From: Sebastes aleutianus
Taxonomy: Eukaryota > Chordata > Actinopteri > Perciformes > Sebastidae
Length of the DNA: 64,000 bases
Direction: 5' to 3'
NCBI GenBank assembly: GCA_916700875.1
Contig: CAKAKS010000062.1
Location: 9,808,373 to 9,872,372 of the forward strand
Shown here: one piece after another, positions 31,431-42,186 of the stretch
Position numbering within the stretch: the first letter of the stretch is position 1
Layout of the letters: each line of letters starts with the position of its first letter
Notes under the pieces: model-generated
Databases searched by the model: none
What the model was told of the DNA's origin: nothing
The model's input: only the letters and a program-made list of their open reading frames with translations
Position numbers and translations under genes: made by a program

Positions 31431-32055
31431 ATCATGACTTTTTTAAGACTTTTAATGCATATAAAATGTTGAAAGTCATATTATAGGATGTCGAAAAAAT
31501 AAACGTCACAGTATAGTATGTCAGAAAAAAAGTCATAGTATAGTATGTGAAGAATTTTTAAAAAAGTCATATGGTATGTTAAAAAAATTAAAAAGTCATA
31601 ATATGGTATGTCGATAAAATAAAAACTTGGTCTGTCGAAAAAATGTCATAGTATGTTAAAAAAGTAAAAAAAAAGTCAAAGTATAGTATGTCGAAGAAAA
31701 GTCTAGTAGTAGTATAATAGCTTGAATAAGATAAAAAAAAAAACAGTCATAGTATAGCATGTTGAAAATAAGTCCTGGTATAGGATGTTGAAAAAAAATC
31801 ATACTATATTATGTCCAAAAAAAGGTATAGTATGTCGAAACAATTTTAAAAAGTCATAGTATAATATCTCGAAAACAAGTCATAGTATAGTATGTCAAAA
31901 CAAAAGTCACAGTATAGTATGTCAAAAAATAAGTCATATTTTGTACATATTATGTACAAAAAAAACGTATAGCATGTCGAAAAAATTGAATAAGTCATAA
32001 TATAGTATGTTGAAACAGTTTTTCAAAAATCATAGTATAGTATGTCGATAAAATG
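31431..32055 (-). repeat. Same minisatellite in inverted orientation
   Basis: Units read AAAGTCATAGTATAGTATGT with TCGAAAAA linkers, the reverse complement of the 29,410-31,150 unit. With the forward array this forms a very large imperfect inverted repeat around a spacer at about 31,191-31,430. Confidence 0.9.
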
Positions 32056-32186
32056 TTCAGGTAGTCAAGTGGTTTCGATACACTGTAATTCCCCTGGTTC
32101 CATTCTACAATCAATAAAAAACAAAAAAATCTGAAACAACAATCAAAGTGTCAAGAGAATATTTTTCTTTACTGGTGTTTCCTTAC

Positions 32187-32280
32187 TCTGAGGGGGTCCA
32201 GCATCGATCTCGTCTCGGCGGCTGCTGAGCTGCTTCTGATGAGCCTTTCTGTGGTTCTCCAGCTGCTTCTCCAGTGTTTT
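32187..32280 (-). pseudogene. kif5-like kinesin heavy chain exon, copy 1
   Basis: On the minus strand: acceptor GTCCTCCAG, then codons for KTLEKQLENHRKAHQKQL and SSRRDEID, then donor GTAAGG. The pattern L-E-x-Q-x-E-x-H-R-x-A-H-Q-K-Q-L-S-x-x-R-D-E-I is the late coiled-coil stalk of conventional kinesin heavy chain (KIF5). After DEID the sequence leaves the family pattern. Intron edges are kept, so this came from genomic DNA and not from a retrocopy. Confidence 0.62.
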
Positions 32281-32411
32281 CTGGAGGACGGAGATGCAAA
32301 AAAACACATTACAGACACACAATCATTCAAATATAAAAATCATGTAATTTGGCTGTTGCAGTTTTCAGCTGTGTACAGATGGTAGTGTTTTTCAGGTCCA
32401 TCTCTCCTCAC

Positions 32412-32469
32412 CTTGAGGTCATTGTCCTCCATCCAGTTTCCTCCTCCTCCAACACCTCATGTCTTTTCT
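32412..32469 (-). pseudogene. Upstream kif5-like exon remnant, copy 1
   Basis: Minus strand, between acceptor GTTCTCAG and donor GTGAGG: encodes EKRHEVLEEEE, then degenerates. KIF5 proteins have an E-K-x-H-E-V motif shortly before the H-R-x-A-H-Q-K-Q-L exon, so exon order is preserved. Copy 2 keeps only the last few bases of this exon and its donor (near 33,292-33,301). Confidence 0.5.
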
Positions 32470-32664
32470 CTGAGAACCAACAAAGACAAATGAGCTCCTT
32501 AAATAAAGTAAAACTTTACTTGCGACCATCTTTGCTCTGCACTTAACTTTACAGTGGTACTGGTGGGGAGTTGTTTTTATTAACAGGATCTTGTACTGTC
32601 TTGTCTGATTTGTATTGTCTGGTGTTTGTTTTAATTTATGTGACTGTGAAACGCTCATTATATT

Positions 32665-32712
32665 GTGGCTGCAAACCTAATTTCCCCTAGTGGGACAATA
32701 AAGCTGCACTGA
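32665..32712 (+). repeat. L2-like LINE 3' tail fragment
   Basis: AATTTCCCCTAGTGGGACAA followed by TAAAGC is the typical 3' end of L2/CR1-type LINEs. The body of the element is absent. Confidence 0.55.
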
Positions 32713-33077
32713 ACTGAATTAAATGGGCTTTAATTTCAACTTCACAATGTGCCTCGTGTATGATGACCAAAAGTTACATTTAATAAAAAGGCCCTTTATG
32801 TCACAAAATGACTCACAATGATTAAATGGAGACCTTCACTATCTATCAGTCCATTCAATTGGTAACAAAGGTAACAAATAATAAAATAAAATACAAATAA
32901 AAAATAAATAATACATGCATGTCCAGGTAGTCAAGTGGTTTCAACACACACTTCATAATTTCCCTGGTCCTGTTCTACACCATCTACTATCAATAAAAAA
33001 GGCCAAAACAATAAAAGAAATCTGAAACAATAATCAAAGTGTCAAGAGAATATTTTGCTTTACTGGTGTTTCCTTAC

Positions 33078-33159
33078 TCTGAGGTCGTCCAGCATCGATC
33101 TCGTCTCGGCGGGGGCTGAGCTGCTTCTGATGAGCCTTCCTGTGGTTCTCTAGCGTTTT
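33078..33159 (-). pseudogene. kif5-like exon, copy 2
   Basis: Same exon as copy 1 with an in-frame 12-bp loss (KTLE joins directly to NHRKAHQKQL) and PRRDEID at the end. Acceptor (GACCTCCAG) and donor (GTAAGG) dinucleotides are retained. Confidence 0.6.
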
Positions 33160-33439
33160 CTGGAGGTCGGAGAAGCAAAAAAAACACATTACAGATACAC
33201 AATCATTCAAATATAAAAATCAAGTCATTTGAATGTTGCAGTTTTCAGCTGTGTACAGACGGTAGTGTTTTTCAGGTCCATCTCTCCTCACCTTGAGGTC
33301 CTCGCCTCCTGTGAAAAAACACTGAATCTACAGGTGTCCCCCTGTGTTCCTCTGTAGGCAGAAGGAAAGAGGCAGGGTGACGCGTCATGAAAGCGTCATC
33401 AGTTACACTGCGCATGTCCTAAAGCCTGTGGTGTTAATG

Positions 33440-33600
33440 CACTGGCTGACAGGAGTTATTAATCAAAATTACCGAAGCCGGATCATGATCCGGATCGCCA
33501 CCAAAATCAAGTAATCCTCCAAAAAGACAAACCAACGCCGGTGAAAACATAACATCCTTCCTAGGCCTTCGGCCTTGGCAGAGGTAATAAAAAAAAAAAT
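33440..33600. repeat. LINE 3'-tail-like insert between kif5-like copies
   Basis: Contains CCGGATCATGATCCGGATCG, AAACCAACGCCGGTGAAAAC and CTTGGCAGAGGTAATAAA. I associate this ending with RTE-type LINE tails in fish. The clade is uncertain. Confidence 0.5.
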
Positions 33601-33656
33601 CTGAAACAATAATCAAAGTACCAAGAGAATATTTTGCTTTACTGGTGTTTCCTTAC

Positions 33657-33752
33657 TCTGTGAGTTCATCCAGCATCGATCTCGTCTCGGCAGCGGCTGA
33701 GCTTCTTCTGATGAGCCTCCATGTGGTTCTCCAGCTGCTTCTCCAGTGTTTT
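33657..33752 (-). pseudogene. kif5-like exon, copy 3
   Basis: Minus strand: KTLEKQLENHMEAHQKKLSR, then CRDEIDAG and an in-frame TGA. It keeps Met-Glu where copies 1 and 2 have Arg-Lys, and Leu-Ser-Arg as in functional KIF5, so it has partly different ancestry or less decay. Splice-site dinucleotides are present. Confidence 0.6.
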
Positions 33753-34149
33753 CTGGAGGACGGAGATGCAAAAAAACACATTACAGACACACAATCATTC
33801 AAATATAAAAATCATGTCATTTGACTGTTGCAGTTTTCAGCTGTGTATACTGGTGGTACATGTGCTTCCTCTAGTGGTACGCGCAGGAATCTCTGAAATA
33901 TTCTTTAAAAATGAAATATAATAATAGTCAAATACCAAAACTCTCTAGCGAACAAAGTTCTTGTTCGCCACAGATTCATTGATGATAAGCTCTTTCTATT
34001 TCAAGGTATTTACTATTGTGTTCTACTATTCAGATATATTCTATGTGACAGCTTATTTGATTTGAGACGGAGAGGAAAAAGAAGAAAAAAACGCTCTGCC
34101 AGGCAGACTCTGTGTCAATGCTTGTCCAGAGCTCTCGCTGTGTACCCCT

Positions 34150-35709
34150 CCAGTGGCAGGCCCTAGTGGGGCGTTGAGCGTCCCTCTGGTCTGTCTTTAG
34201 AGACAGAAATGACCTCTACTTGTAAACACGGTTTCGGATGCCAATGACGCCACACATCACATCACGGAACACAAGAATTATGAAGTAAAGTGAGAACTGC
34301 TCGTAATACTCCTGCTGACATCTCAGCATTGATTAGTACTTGAGTAAATGTACTTAGTTACATTCCACGGCTGGTGACAGTTATGAAGCTGTGACACATA
34401 GTAGAGTATTCAGATATACTCTGTGTGACAGCTCATTTGATTTGAGACAAAGAGAGAAAATTAAAAAAGGCTCTGCCAGGAAGACTCCGAAACAACAATG
34501 ACTTTGGTGGCCTGGAGCCTAGGTGATGCACGTAGGCTCCAGGTCACCGTCAATGCCTGGCTTAAAAACAGGTAATAAAACATAGCGCTTATGTCTATGA
34601 ATTAAACCCCACCAGTGGACGATGTTTTGTCTGTATTTCAAAATGACAGAATTTTTTTTTTTTTTAAATTACATGTTTTGTTTGTGATTTATATGTAAAT
34701 GGTCTTAGATTTACAGTATTTTTTTGTAATCACAATCGTAATTATCTGTATTTAAGCTTTTCTTGATCATTTTTAAAGATAATTATTCTGTTTTTTAGAG
34801 GTTTATGACTCTATTTTAACAATTAATTTATGTTAGAAGAAAAGGATTTCATGGAATTCTAAAAATATTTCTTGTAAAAATACAGATTTTTTTTGCAAAA
34901 CTTCTGAGAGTTAATGTAAATTTGGGCTTTTGCAACGTAAAATTACATTTTTCATTTGTGATTTATATGTAAATGGTCTTAGATTTACGGTGTATGACTA
35001 TTCTAACAATAAATATATGTTAAAAGTAAAATGTTTCTTGTAAAATTACAGTAATAAAGGCTAATTATATAAAGATAATTACAGTTTTTGTTTTTTTAGT
35101 TCATTTATGTTAATTAACGGACAGTATTTTTCCGTATTTTAACAGACAGTTTCTGGCGCCCCTGCTGCCGGAAAATTTCCGTTATTTTACACTTTTTTTT
35201 TTACAGTGTACTATGTAATTATTGCCCCTTGGCTTTCCACACTGGTCACAAAAGGCAGAACATCAGTCGGGGAGAGAAAACTTCTCCTTATCGTGACACC
35301 TGCAGCTTTGCAGAGGAAAAGCCTCTCTGAGGCGTTGTTTAGCTTCATTAAATCCTTCCGTTCCTGAAGCACAGCAGCAGACAGATCAGTGTGCCAATGA
35401 CGTCACACATGACATCACGGAACACAAGAATTGTGATGTAAAGTGAGAACTGCTCGTAATACTCCTGCTGACATCTTAGCGTTGATTAGTACTTGAGTAA
35501 ATGTACTTAGTTACATTCCACGGCTGGTGACAGTTATGAAGCTGTGACACATAGAGTATTCAGATATACTCTGTGTGACAGCTCATTTGATTTGAGACAA
35601 AGAGAGAAAAATTAAAAAAGGCTCTGCCAGGAAGACTCTGAAACAACAATGACTTTGGTGGCCTGGAGCCTAGGTGATGCACCTAGGCTCCAGGTCACCG
35701 TCAATGCCT
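34150..35709 (+). repeat. Left flanking module of the macrosatellite
   Basis: Two partial direct copies (about 34,232-34,618 and 35,395-35,709) of a module with CACATGACATCACGGAACAC, GAGAACTGCTCGTAATACTC, CATTCCACGGCTGGTGACAG and GGAGCCTAGGTGATGCACGT. A truncated MITE lies between them. The same module recurs right of the array. Confidence 0.85.
34620..35215. mobile_element. CACTGTAAAAAA-type MITE, left copy (5'-truncated)
   Basis: Begins GATGTTTTGTCTGTATTTCA and ends TTTTTTTTTACAGTGTAC. It is almost identical to 51,350-51,938 but lacks the first 50 or so bases, including the left CACTGTAAAA terminus. Confidence 0.72.
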
Positions 35710-35710
35710 G

Positions 35711-37823
35711 GCAGTATCAACAAAACACTTGTTTTTTGATCTGTGATTGATGGGCGTAACGGGGGTTCTATAAGTAAACTTTCGACGACGTTCCCTGATG
35801 TCACTTATGATGTCACAGTTTATGTGACATCATTTATGACATCACAATGGCAACATTCCATCATGTCACTGATGATGTCACAGGAGAGTTAGTTTAATCT
35901 GATTGTCAAGACTTTCTGGCAATTGTAGTGTCCCATGTGTCTACTACTACTCTGTCAATCTCTGTGAGAAATCATTGACTTCATTGAAGGAACTATGACT
36001 ACTACTATGTTGATGTTAATTTGAAAAACCTAAATACGATCAAATTTATCAAACTGTTCTAAGCCTTAAAGGTCCCATATTATAAAAAGTGAGATGTTCA
36101 GGTATCTTTTATTATTAAGCAGGTTTAAACAAGCAGTCAGGAGTACTATGCATGTGTGATGTCACAAATCTACGATATATGGAACATTTAAATGTAAATG
36201 TGTCCCAGTTTATTTCCAGTTGCAGTGTATGTGAATGACATCAGCTGACAGAAAGTAAACATGGACCTAAACTGTTGCCTAGCAACGCAATTATGTTGCA
36301 GTTCCATTGAAATGCACTAAAACGGAGCGTTTCAGACAGAGGGTGAATACAGGTATATGTCAGGCAGACAGCATGAGGAAAATAACGTTTTTTTTTAACA
36401 TTACAGCATGTAAACATATGGGACCTTTAAAAAAATGAAGGGCACTGTCATTTTGATGCTTGGGCTACATGTTTATTGGCATAGCCTAGCGTCTGCGTTG
36501 GACAATTCTATGGCAAGCTGTTTTAACATTTAATAGCTAAGCTTGACTATCTGGAATTAACATTAGAGATATCTACAATTGCATTTTGATTAGTTGTAAT
36601 GACATTAGAACGGAAAAGAATGCTGTCATATATAGCGGCACAGAATATCACAATTACTGATCAAATGCTTTGATATAGAGTAGAATACAATAGCATCATA
36701 AAGAGCGTGATAGAATGCTGACATATAGAGCTGAATAGACATTCCTATGACATCATCATTTATGATCTCACAGAGGCAACATTCTATGATGTCAATGATA
36801 ATGTTGCAGTTTATGTAACATTATCATTTATGATGTCACAGAGGCAATATTCCATGATCTCAATGACGATGTCACGGGAATGTTAGTTTAATCTGAATGA
36901 CAGAAATCATTGACTTCATCAGAGGAACTATGGCTACTACTATGTTGATGTAAATTTTAAAAAAAAAATACACAATAGGTGTACGATAGTACAATAGTAA
37001 GTTCAACATACTTTTGTGCGAATAAACAGTTGTATGTGTCTTTTCGGACACACTGAGAAGTAATTAACGTCATTACTTCCCCCTTGCCGGTTCGAGACGC
37101 ATTACCATGGTAACCTGTGCCAACCTCATGTGTTAAAATCGGCGGTTTGTGAGATATAGAGTCTGAATTAATTTCAAATATTTATTAAACCGAGCAAAGT
37201 GAAATCTTATATTTACAGTTAAATTGAAGTGTTATTGATGTTACAGAACTGTCTGTCGACATGTATTATCAACGTTGTCTTCACTACCGCATTGCATTGT
37301 GGGATATTTCTGCCAACGTAATGTTCAGCGTTGCATACTGTAATATTTTACTGGAAATAGTATGCAATTTGCGTACTATAGGTTTTATACTTAGGTTTCG
37401 GACCTACTAAAATATCTCACATACTGTTTTAGTGTACTAAATAGCATGTTAGTATGGAATTTTGGACACAACCACAAACTGTGATGTCACTGATGATGTC
37501 ACAGTTTATGTGACATGATCATTTATGATCTCACAGATGAAACCACTGATGATGTCACAGGAATGTAAGTTTAGTCTGAATGAAGGAGATCATTGACTTC
37601 ATCAAGGGAACTGTGAATACGACTATGTTAATGTTGATTAAAAAAAATCGAAATAAAGTAAAATATGCTACCTAAAAAAAAACACTAAGACAAATGAAAA
37701 GCATTAATGCTTTCCCTTCGTGGTTAATGGCGTTGCTTTGCGTCTGCGTCGGGCAACCTTCCGTCTGCTGCGAGTCTTCGGCCTTCGGTCCCCGTCTGCG
37801 AGTGGCCTATCGTCCTACGCGTG
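35711..37823 (+). repeat. Macrosatellite unit 1
   Basis: 2,113 bp. It has a single full 68-bp CAACATTCTATGATGTCAAT sub-repeat, one fewer than units 2-6, which accounts for its shortness. It carries ATCGGCGGTTTGTGAGATAT, shared with unit 2. Confidence 0.93.
36070..36426. mobile_element. TTAA-flanked MITE inside macrosatellite unit 1
   Basis: 357 bp between TTAA at 36,066-36,069 and 36,427-36,430. Termini are AGGTCCCATATTATAAAAAG and, reverse-complemented from the right, AGGTCCCATATGTTTACATG, giving a TIR of about 11-12 bp. Equivalent copies sit in every array unit, so it was inserted before the array expanded. Confidence 0.75.
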
Positions 37824-40005
37824 GCAGTATCAACAAAACACTTGTTTTTTGATCTGTGATTGATGGGCGTAACGGGGGTTCTATAAGTAAACTTTCGACG
37901 ACGTTCCCTGATGTCACTTATGATGTCACAGTTTATGTGACATCATTTATGACATCACAATGGCAACATTCCATCATGTCACTGATGATGTCACAGGAGA
38001 GTTAGTTTAATCTGATTGTCAAGACTTTCTGGCAATTGTAGTGTCCCATGTGTCTACTACTACTCTGTCAATCTCTGTGAGAAATCATTGACTTCATTGA
38101 AGGAACTATGACTACTACTATGTTGATGTTAATTTGAAAAACCTAAATACGGTCAAATTTATCAAACTGTTCTAAGCCTTAAAGGTCCCATATTATAAAA
38201 AGTGAGATGTTCAGGTATCTTTTATTATTAAGCAGGTTTAAACAAGCAGTCAGGAGTACTATGCATGTGTGATGTCACAAATCTACGATATATGGAACAT
38301 TTAAATGTAAATGTGTCCCAGTTTATTTCAAGTTGCAGTGTATGTGAATGACATCAGCTGACAGAAAGTAAACATGGACCTAAACTGTTGCCTAGCAACG
38401 CAATTATGTTGCAGTTCCATTGAAATGCACTAAAACGGAGCGTTTCAGACAGAGGGTGAATACAGGTATATGTCAGGCAGACAGCATGAGGAAAATAACG
38501 TGTTTTTTTTAACATTACAGCATGTAAACATATGGGACCTTTAAAAAAATGAAGGGCACTGTCATTTTGATGCTTGGGCTACATGTTTATTGGCATAGCC
38601 TAGCGTCTGCGTTGGACAATTCTATGGCAAGCTGTTTTAACATTTAATAGCTAAGCTTGACTATCTGGAATTAACATTAGAGATATCTACAATTGCATTT
38701 TGATTAGTTGTAATGACATTAGAACGGAAAAGAATGCTGTCATATATAGCGGCACAGAATATCACAATTACTGATCAAATGCTTTGATATAGAGTAGAAT
38801 ACAATAGCATCATAAAGAGCGTGATAGAATGCTGACATATAGAGCTGAATAGACATTCCTATGACATCATCATTTATGATCTCACAGAGGCAACATTCTA
38901 TGATGTCAATGATAATGTTGCAGTTTATGTAACATTATCATTTATGATGTCACAGAGGCAACATTCTATGATGTCAATGATAATGTTGCAGTTTATGTAA
39001 CATTATCATTTATGATGTCACAGAGGCAATATTCCATGATCTCAATGACGATGTCACGGGAATGTTAGTTTAATCTGAATGACAGAAATCATTGACTTCA
39101 TCAGAGGAACTATGACTACTACTATGTTGATGTAAATTTAAAAAAAAAAATACACAATAGGTGTACGATAGTACAATAGTAAGTTCAACATACTTTTGTG
39201 CGAATAAACAGTTGTATGTGTCTTTTCGGACACACTGAGAAGTAATTAACGTCATTACTTCCCCCTTGCCGGTTCGAGACGCATTACCATGGTAACCTGT
39301 GCCAACCTCATGTGTTAAAATCGGCGGTTTGTGAGATATAGAGTCTGAATTAATTTCAAATATTTATTAAACCGAGCAAAGTGAAATCTTATATTTACAG
39401 TTAAATTGAAGTGTTATTGATGTTACAGAACTGTCTGTCGACATGTATTATCAACGTTGTCTTCACTACCGCATTGCATTGTGGGATATTTCTGCCAACG
39501 TAATGTTCAGCGTTGCATACTGTAATATTTTACTGGAAATAGTATGCAATTTGCGTACTATAGGTTTTATACTTAGGTTTCGGACCTACTAAAATATCTC
39601 ACATACTGTTTTAGTGTACTAAATAGCATGTTAGTATGGAATTTTGGACACAACCACAAACTGTGATGTCACTGATGATGTCACAGTTTATGTGACATGA
39701 TCATTTATGATCTCACAGATGAAACCACTGATGATGTCACAGGAATGTTAGTTTAGTCTGAATGAAGGAGATCATTGACTTCATCAAGGGAACTGTGAAT
39801 ACGACTATGTTAATGTTGATTAAAAAAAATCGAAATAAAGTAAAATATGCTACCTAAAAAAAAACACTAAGACAAATGAAAAGCATTAATGCTTTCCCTT
39901 CGTGGTTAATGGCGTTGCTTTGCGTCTGCGTCGGGCAACCTTCCGTCTGCTGCGAGTCTTCGGCCTTCGGTCCCCGTCTGCGAGTGGCCTATCGTCCTAC
40001 GCGTG
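37824..40005 (+). repeat. Macrosatellite unit 2
   Basis: 2,182 bp with two full 68-bp sub-repeats. It shares the ATCGGCGGTTTGTGAGATAT variant with unit 1. Confidence 0.94.
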
Positions 40006-42186
40006 GCAGTATCAACAAAACACTTGTTTTTTGATCTGTGATTGATGGGCGTAACGGGGGTTCTATAAGTAAACTTTCGACGACGTTCCCTGATGTCACT
40101 TATGATGTCACAGTTTATGTGACATCATTTATGACATCACAATGGCAACATTCCATCATGTCACTGATGATGTCACAGGAGAGTTAGTTTAATCTGATTG
40201 TCAAGACTTTCTGGCAATTGTAGTGTCCCATGTGTCTACTACTACTCTGTCAATCTCTGTGAGAAATCATTGACTTCATTGAAGGAACTATGACTACTAC
40301 TATGTTGATGTTAATTTGAAAAACCTAAATACGGTCAAATTTATCAAACTGTTCTAAGCCTTAAAGGTCCCATATTATAAAAAGTGAGATGTTCAGGTAT
40401 CTTTTATTATTAAGCAGGTTTAAACAAGCAGTCAGGAGTACTATGCATGTGTGATGTCACAAATCTACGATATATGGAACATTTAAATGTAAATGTGTCC
40501 CAGTTTATTTCCAGTTGCAGTGTATGTGAATGACATCAGCTGACAGAAAGTAAACATTGACCTAAACTGTTGCCTAGCAACGCAATTATGTTGCAGTTCC
40601 ATTGAAATGCACTAAAACGGAGCGTTTCAGACAGAGGGTGAATACAGGTATATGTCAGGCAGACAGCATGAGGAAAATAACGTTTTTTTTTTACATTACA
40701 GCATGTAAACATATGGGACCTTTAAAAAAATGAAGGGCACTGTCATTTTGATGCTTGGGCTACATGTTTATTGGCATAGCCTAGCGTCTGCGTTGGACAA
40801 TTCTATGGCAAGCTGTTTTAACATTTAATAGCTAAGCTTGACTATCTGGAATTAACATTAGAGATATCCACAATTGCATTTTGATTAGTTGTAATGACAT
40901 TAGAACGGAAAAGAATGCTGTCATATATAGCGGCACAGAATATCACAATTACTGATCAAATGCTTTGATATAGAGTAGAATACAATAGCATCATAAAGAG
41001 CGTGATAGAATGCTGACATATAGAGCTGAATAGACATTCCTATGACATCATCATTTATGATCTCACAGAGGCAACATTCTATGATGTCAATGATAATGTT
41101 GCAGTTTATGTAACATTATCATTTATGATGTCACAGAGGCAACATTCTATGATGTCAATGATAATGTTGCAGTTTATGTAACATTATCATTTATGATGTC
41201 ACAGAGGCAATATTCCATGATCTCAATGACGATGTCACGGGAATGTTAGTTTAATCTGAATGACAGAAATCATTGACTTCATCAGAGGAACTATGACTAC
41301 TACTATGTTGATGTAAATTTTTAAAAAAAAATACACAATAGGTGTACGATAGTACAATAGTAAGTTCAACATACTTTTGTGCGAATAAACAGTTGTATGT
41401 GTCTTTTCGGACACACTGAGAAGTAATTAACGTCATTACTTCCCCCTTGCCGGTTCGAGACGCATTACCATGGTAACCTGTGCCAACCTCATGTGTTAAA
41501 ATCGACGGTTTGTGAGATACAGAGTCTGAATTAATTTCAAATATTTATTAAACCGAGCAAAGTGAAATCTTATATTTACAGTTAAATTGAAGTGTTATTG
41601 ATGTTACAGAACTGTCTGTCGACATGTATTATCAACGTTGTCTTCACTACCGCATTGCATTGTGGGATATTTCTGCCAACGTAATGTTCAGCGTTGCATA
41701 CTGTAATATTTTACTGGAAATAGTATGCAATTTGCGTACTATAGGTTTTATACTTAGGTTTCGGACCTACTAAAATATCTCACATACTGTTTTAGTGTAC
41801 TAAATAGCATGTTAGTATGGAATTTTGGACACAACCACAAACTGTGATGTCACTGATGATGTCACAGTTTATGTGACATGATCATTTATGATCTCACAGA
41901 TGAAACCACTGATGATGTCACAGGAATGTAAGTTTAGTCTGAATGAAGGAGATCATTGACTTCATCAAGGGAACTGTGAATACGACTATGTTAATGTTGA
42001 TTAAAAAAAATCGAAATAAAGTAAAATATGCTACCTAAAAAAAAACACTAAGACAAATGAAAAGCATTAATGCTTTCCCTTCGTGGTTAATGGCGTTGCT
42101 TTGCGTCTGCGTCGGGCAACCTTCCGTCTGCTGCGAGTCTTCGGCCTTCGGTCCCCGTCTGCGAGTGGCCTATCGTCCTACGCGTG
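40006..42186 (+). repeat. Macrosatellite unit 3
   Basis: 2,181 bp with two sub-repeats. Carries ATCGACGGTTTGTGAGATAC, shared with units 4 and 5. A private change is AAACATTGACC near 40,553-40,563 (GGACC in the others). Confidence 0.94.

Larger units (their letters stand above)
32051..33845 (-). repeat. Triplicated segment carrying a kif5-like exon
   Basis: Three direct copies (about 32,051-32,469; 32,922-33,303; 33,592-33,845) share GTGTCAAGAGAATATTTT, the CAGCATCGATCTCGTCTCGG exon block and ACACAATCATTCAAATATAA. Copies 1 and 2 also share the AGGTAGTCAAGTGGTTTC start. Copies 2 and 3 are separated by LINE-tail-like sequence. Confidence 0.85.

Noticed and set aside
29410..32055. CRISPR-like array
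   Set aside because: Units are directly adjacent degenerate minisatellite copies with T-run spacers in a vertebrate genome; no unique spacers.
37081..37115. tRNA B-box-like GGTTCGAGAC in each macrosatellite unit
   Set aside because: No A box at a suitable distance and no cloverleaf. Not called as a SINE or tRNA.
39070..39255. 61-codon minus-strand frame repeated in every macrosatellite unit
   Set aside because: It is conserved only because the units are near-identical. It contains poly-Phe and His/Ser runs from T-rich and TGATGTCA DNA, has no domain, and its length changes with single indels (96 codons in unit 6).
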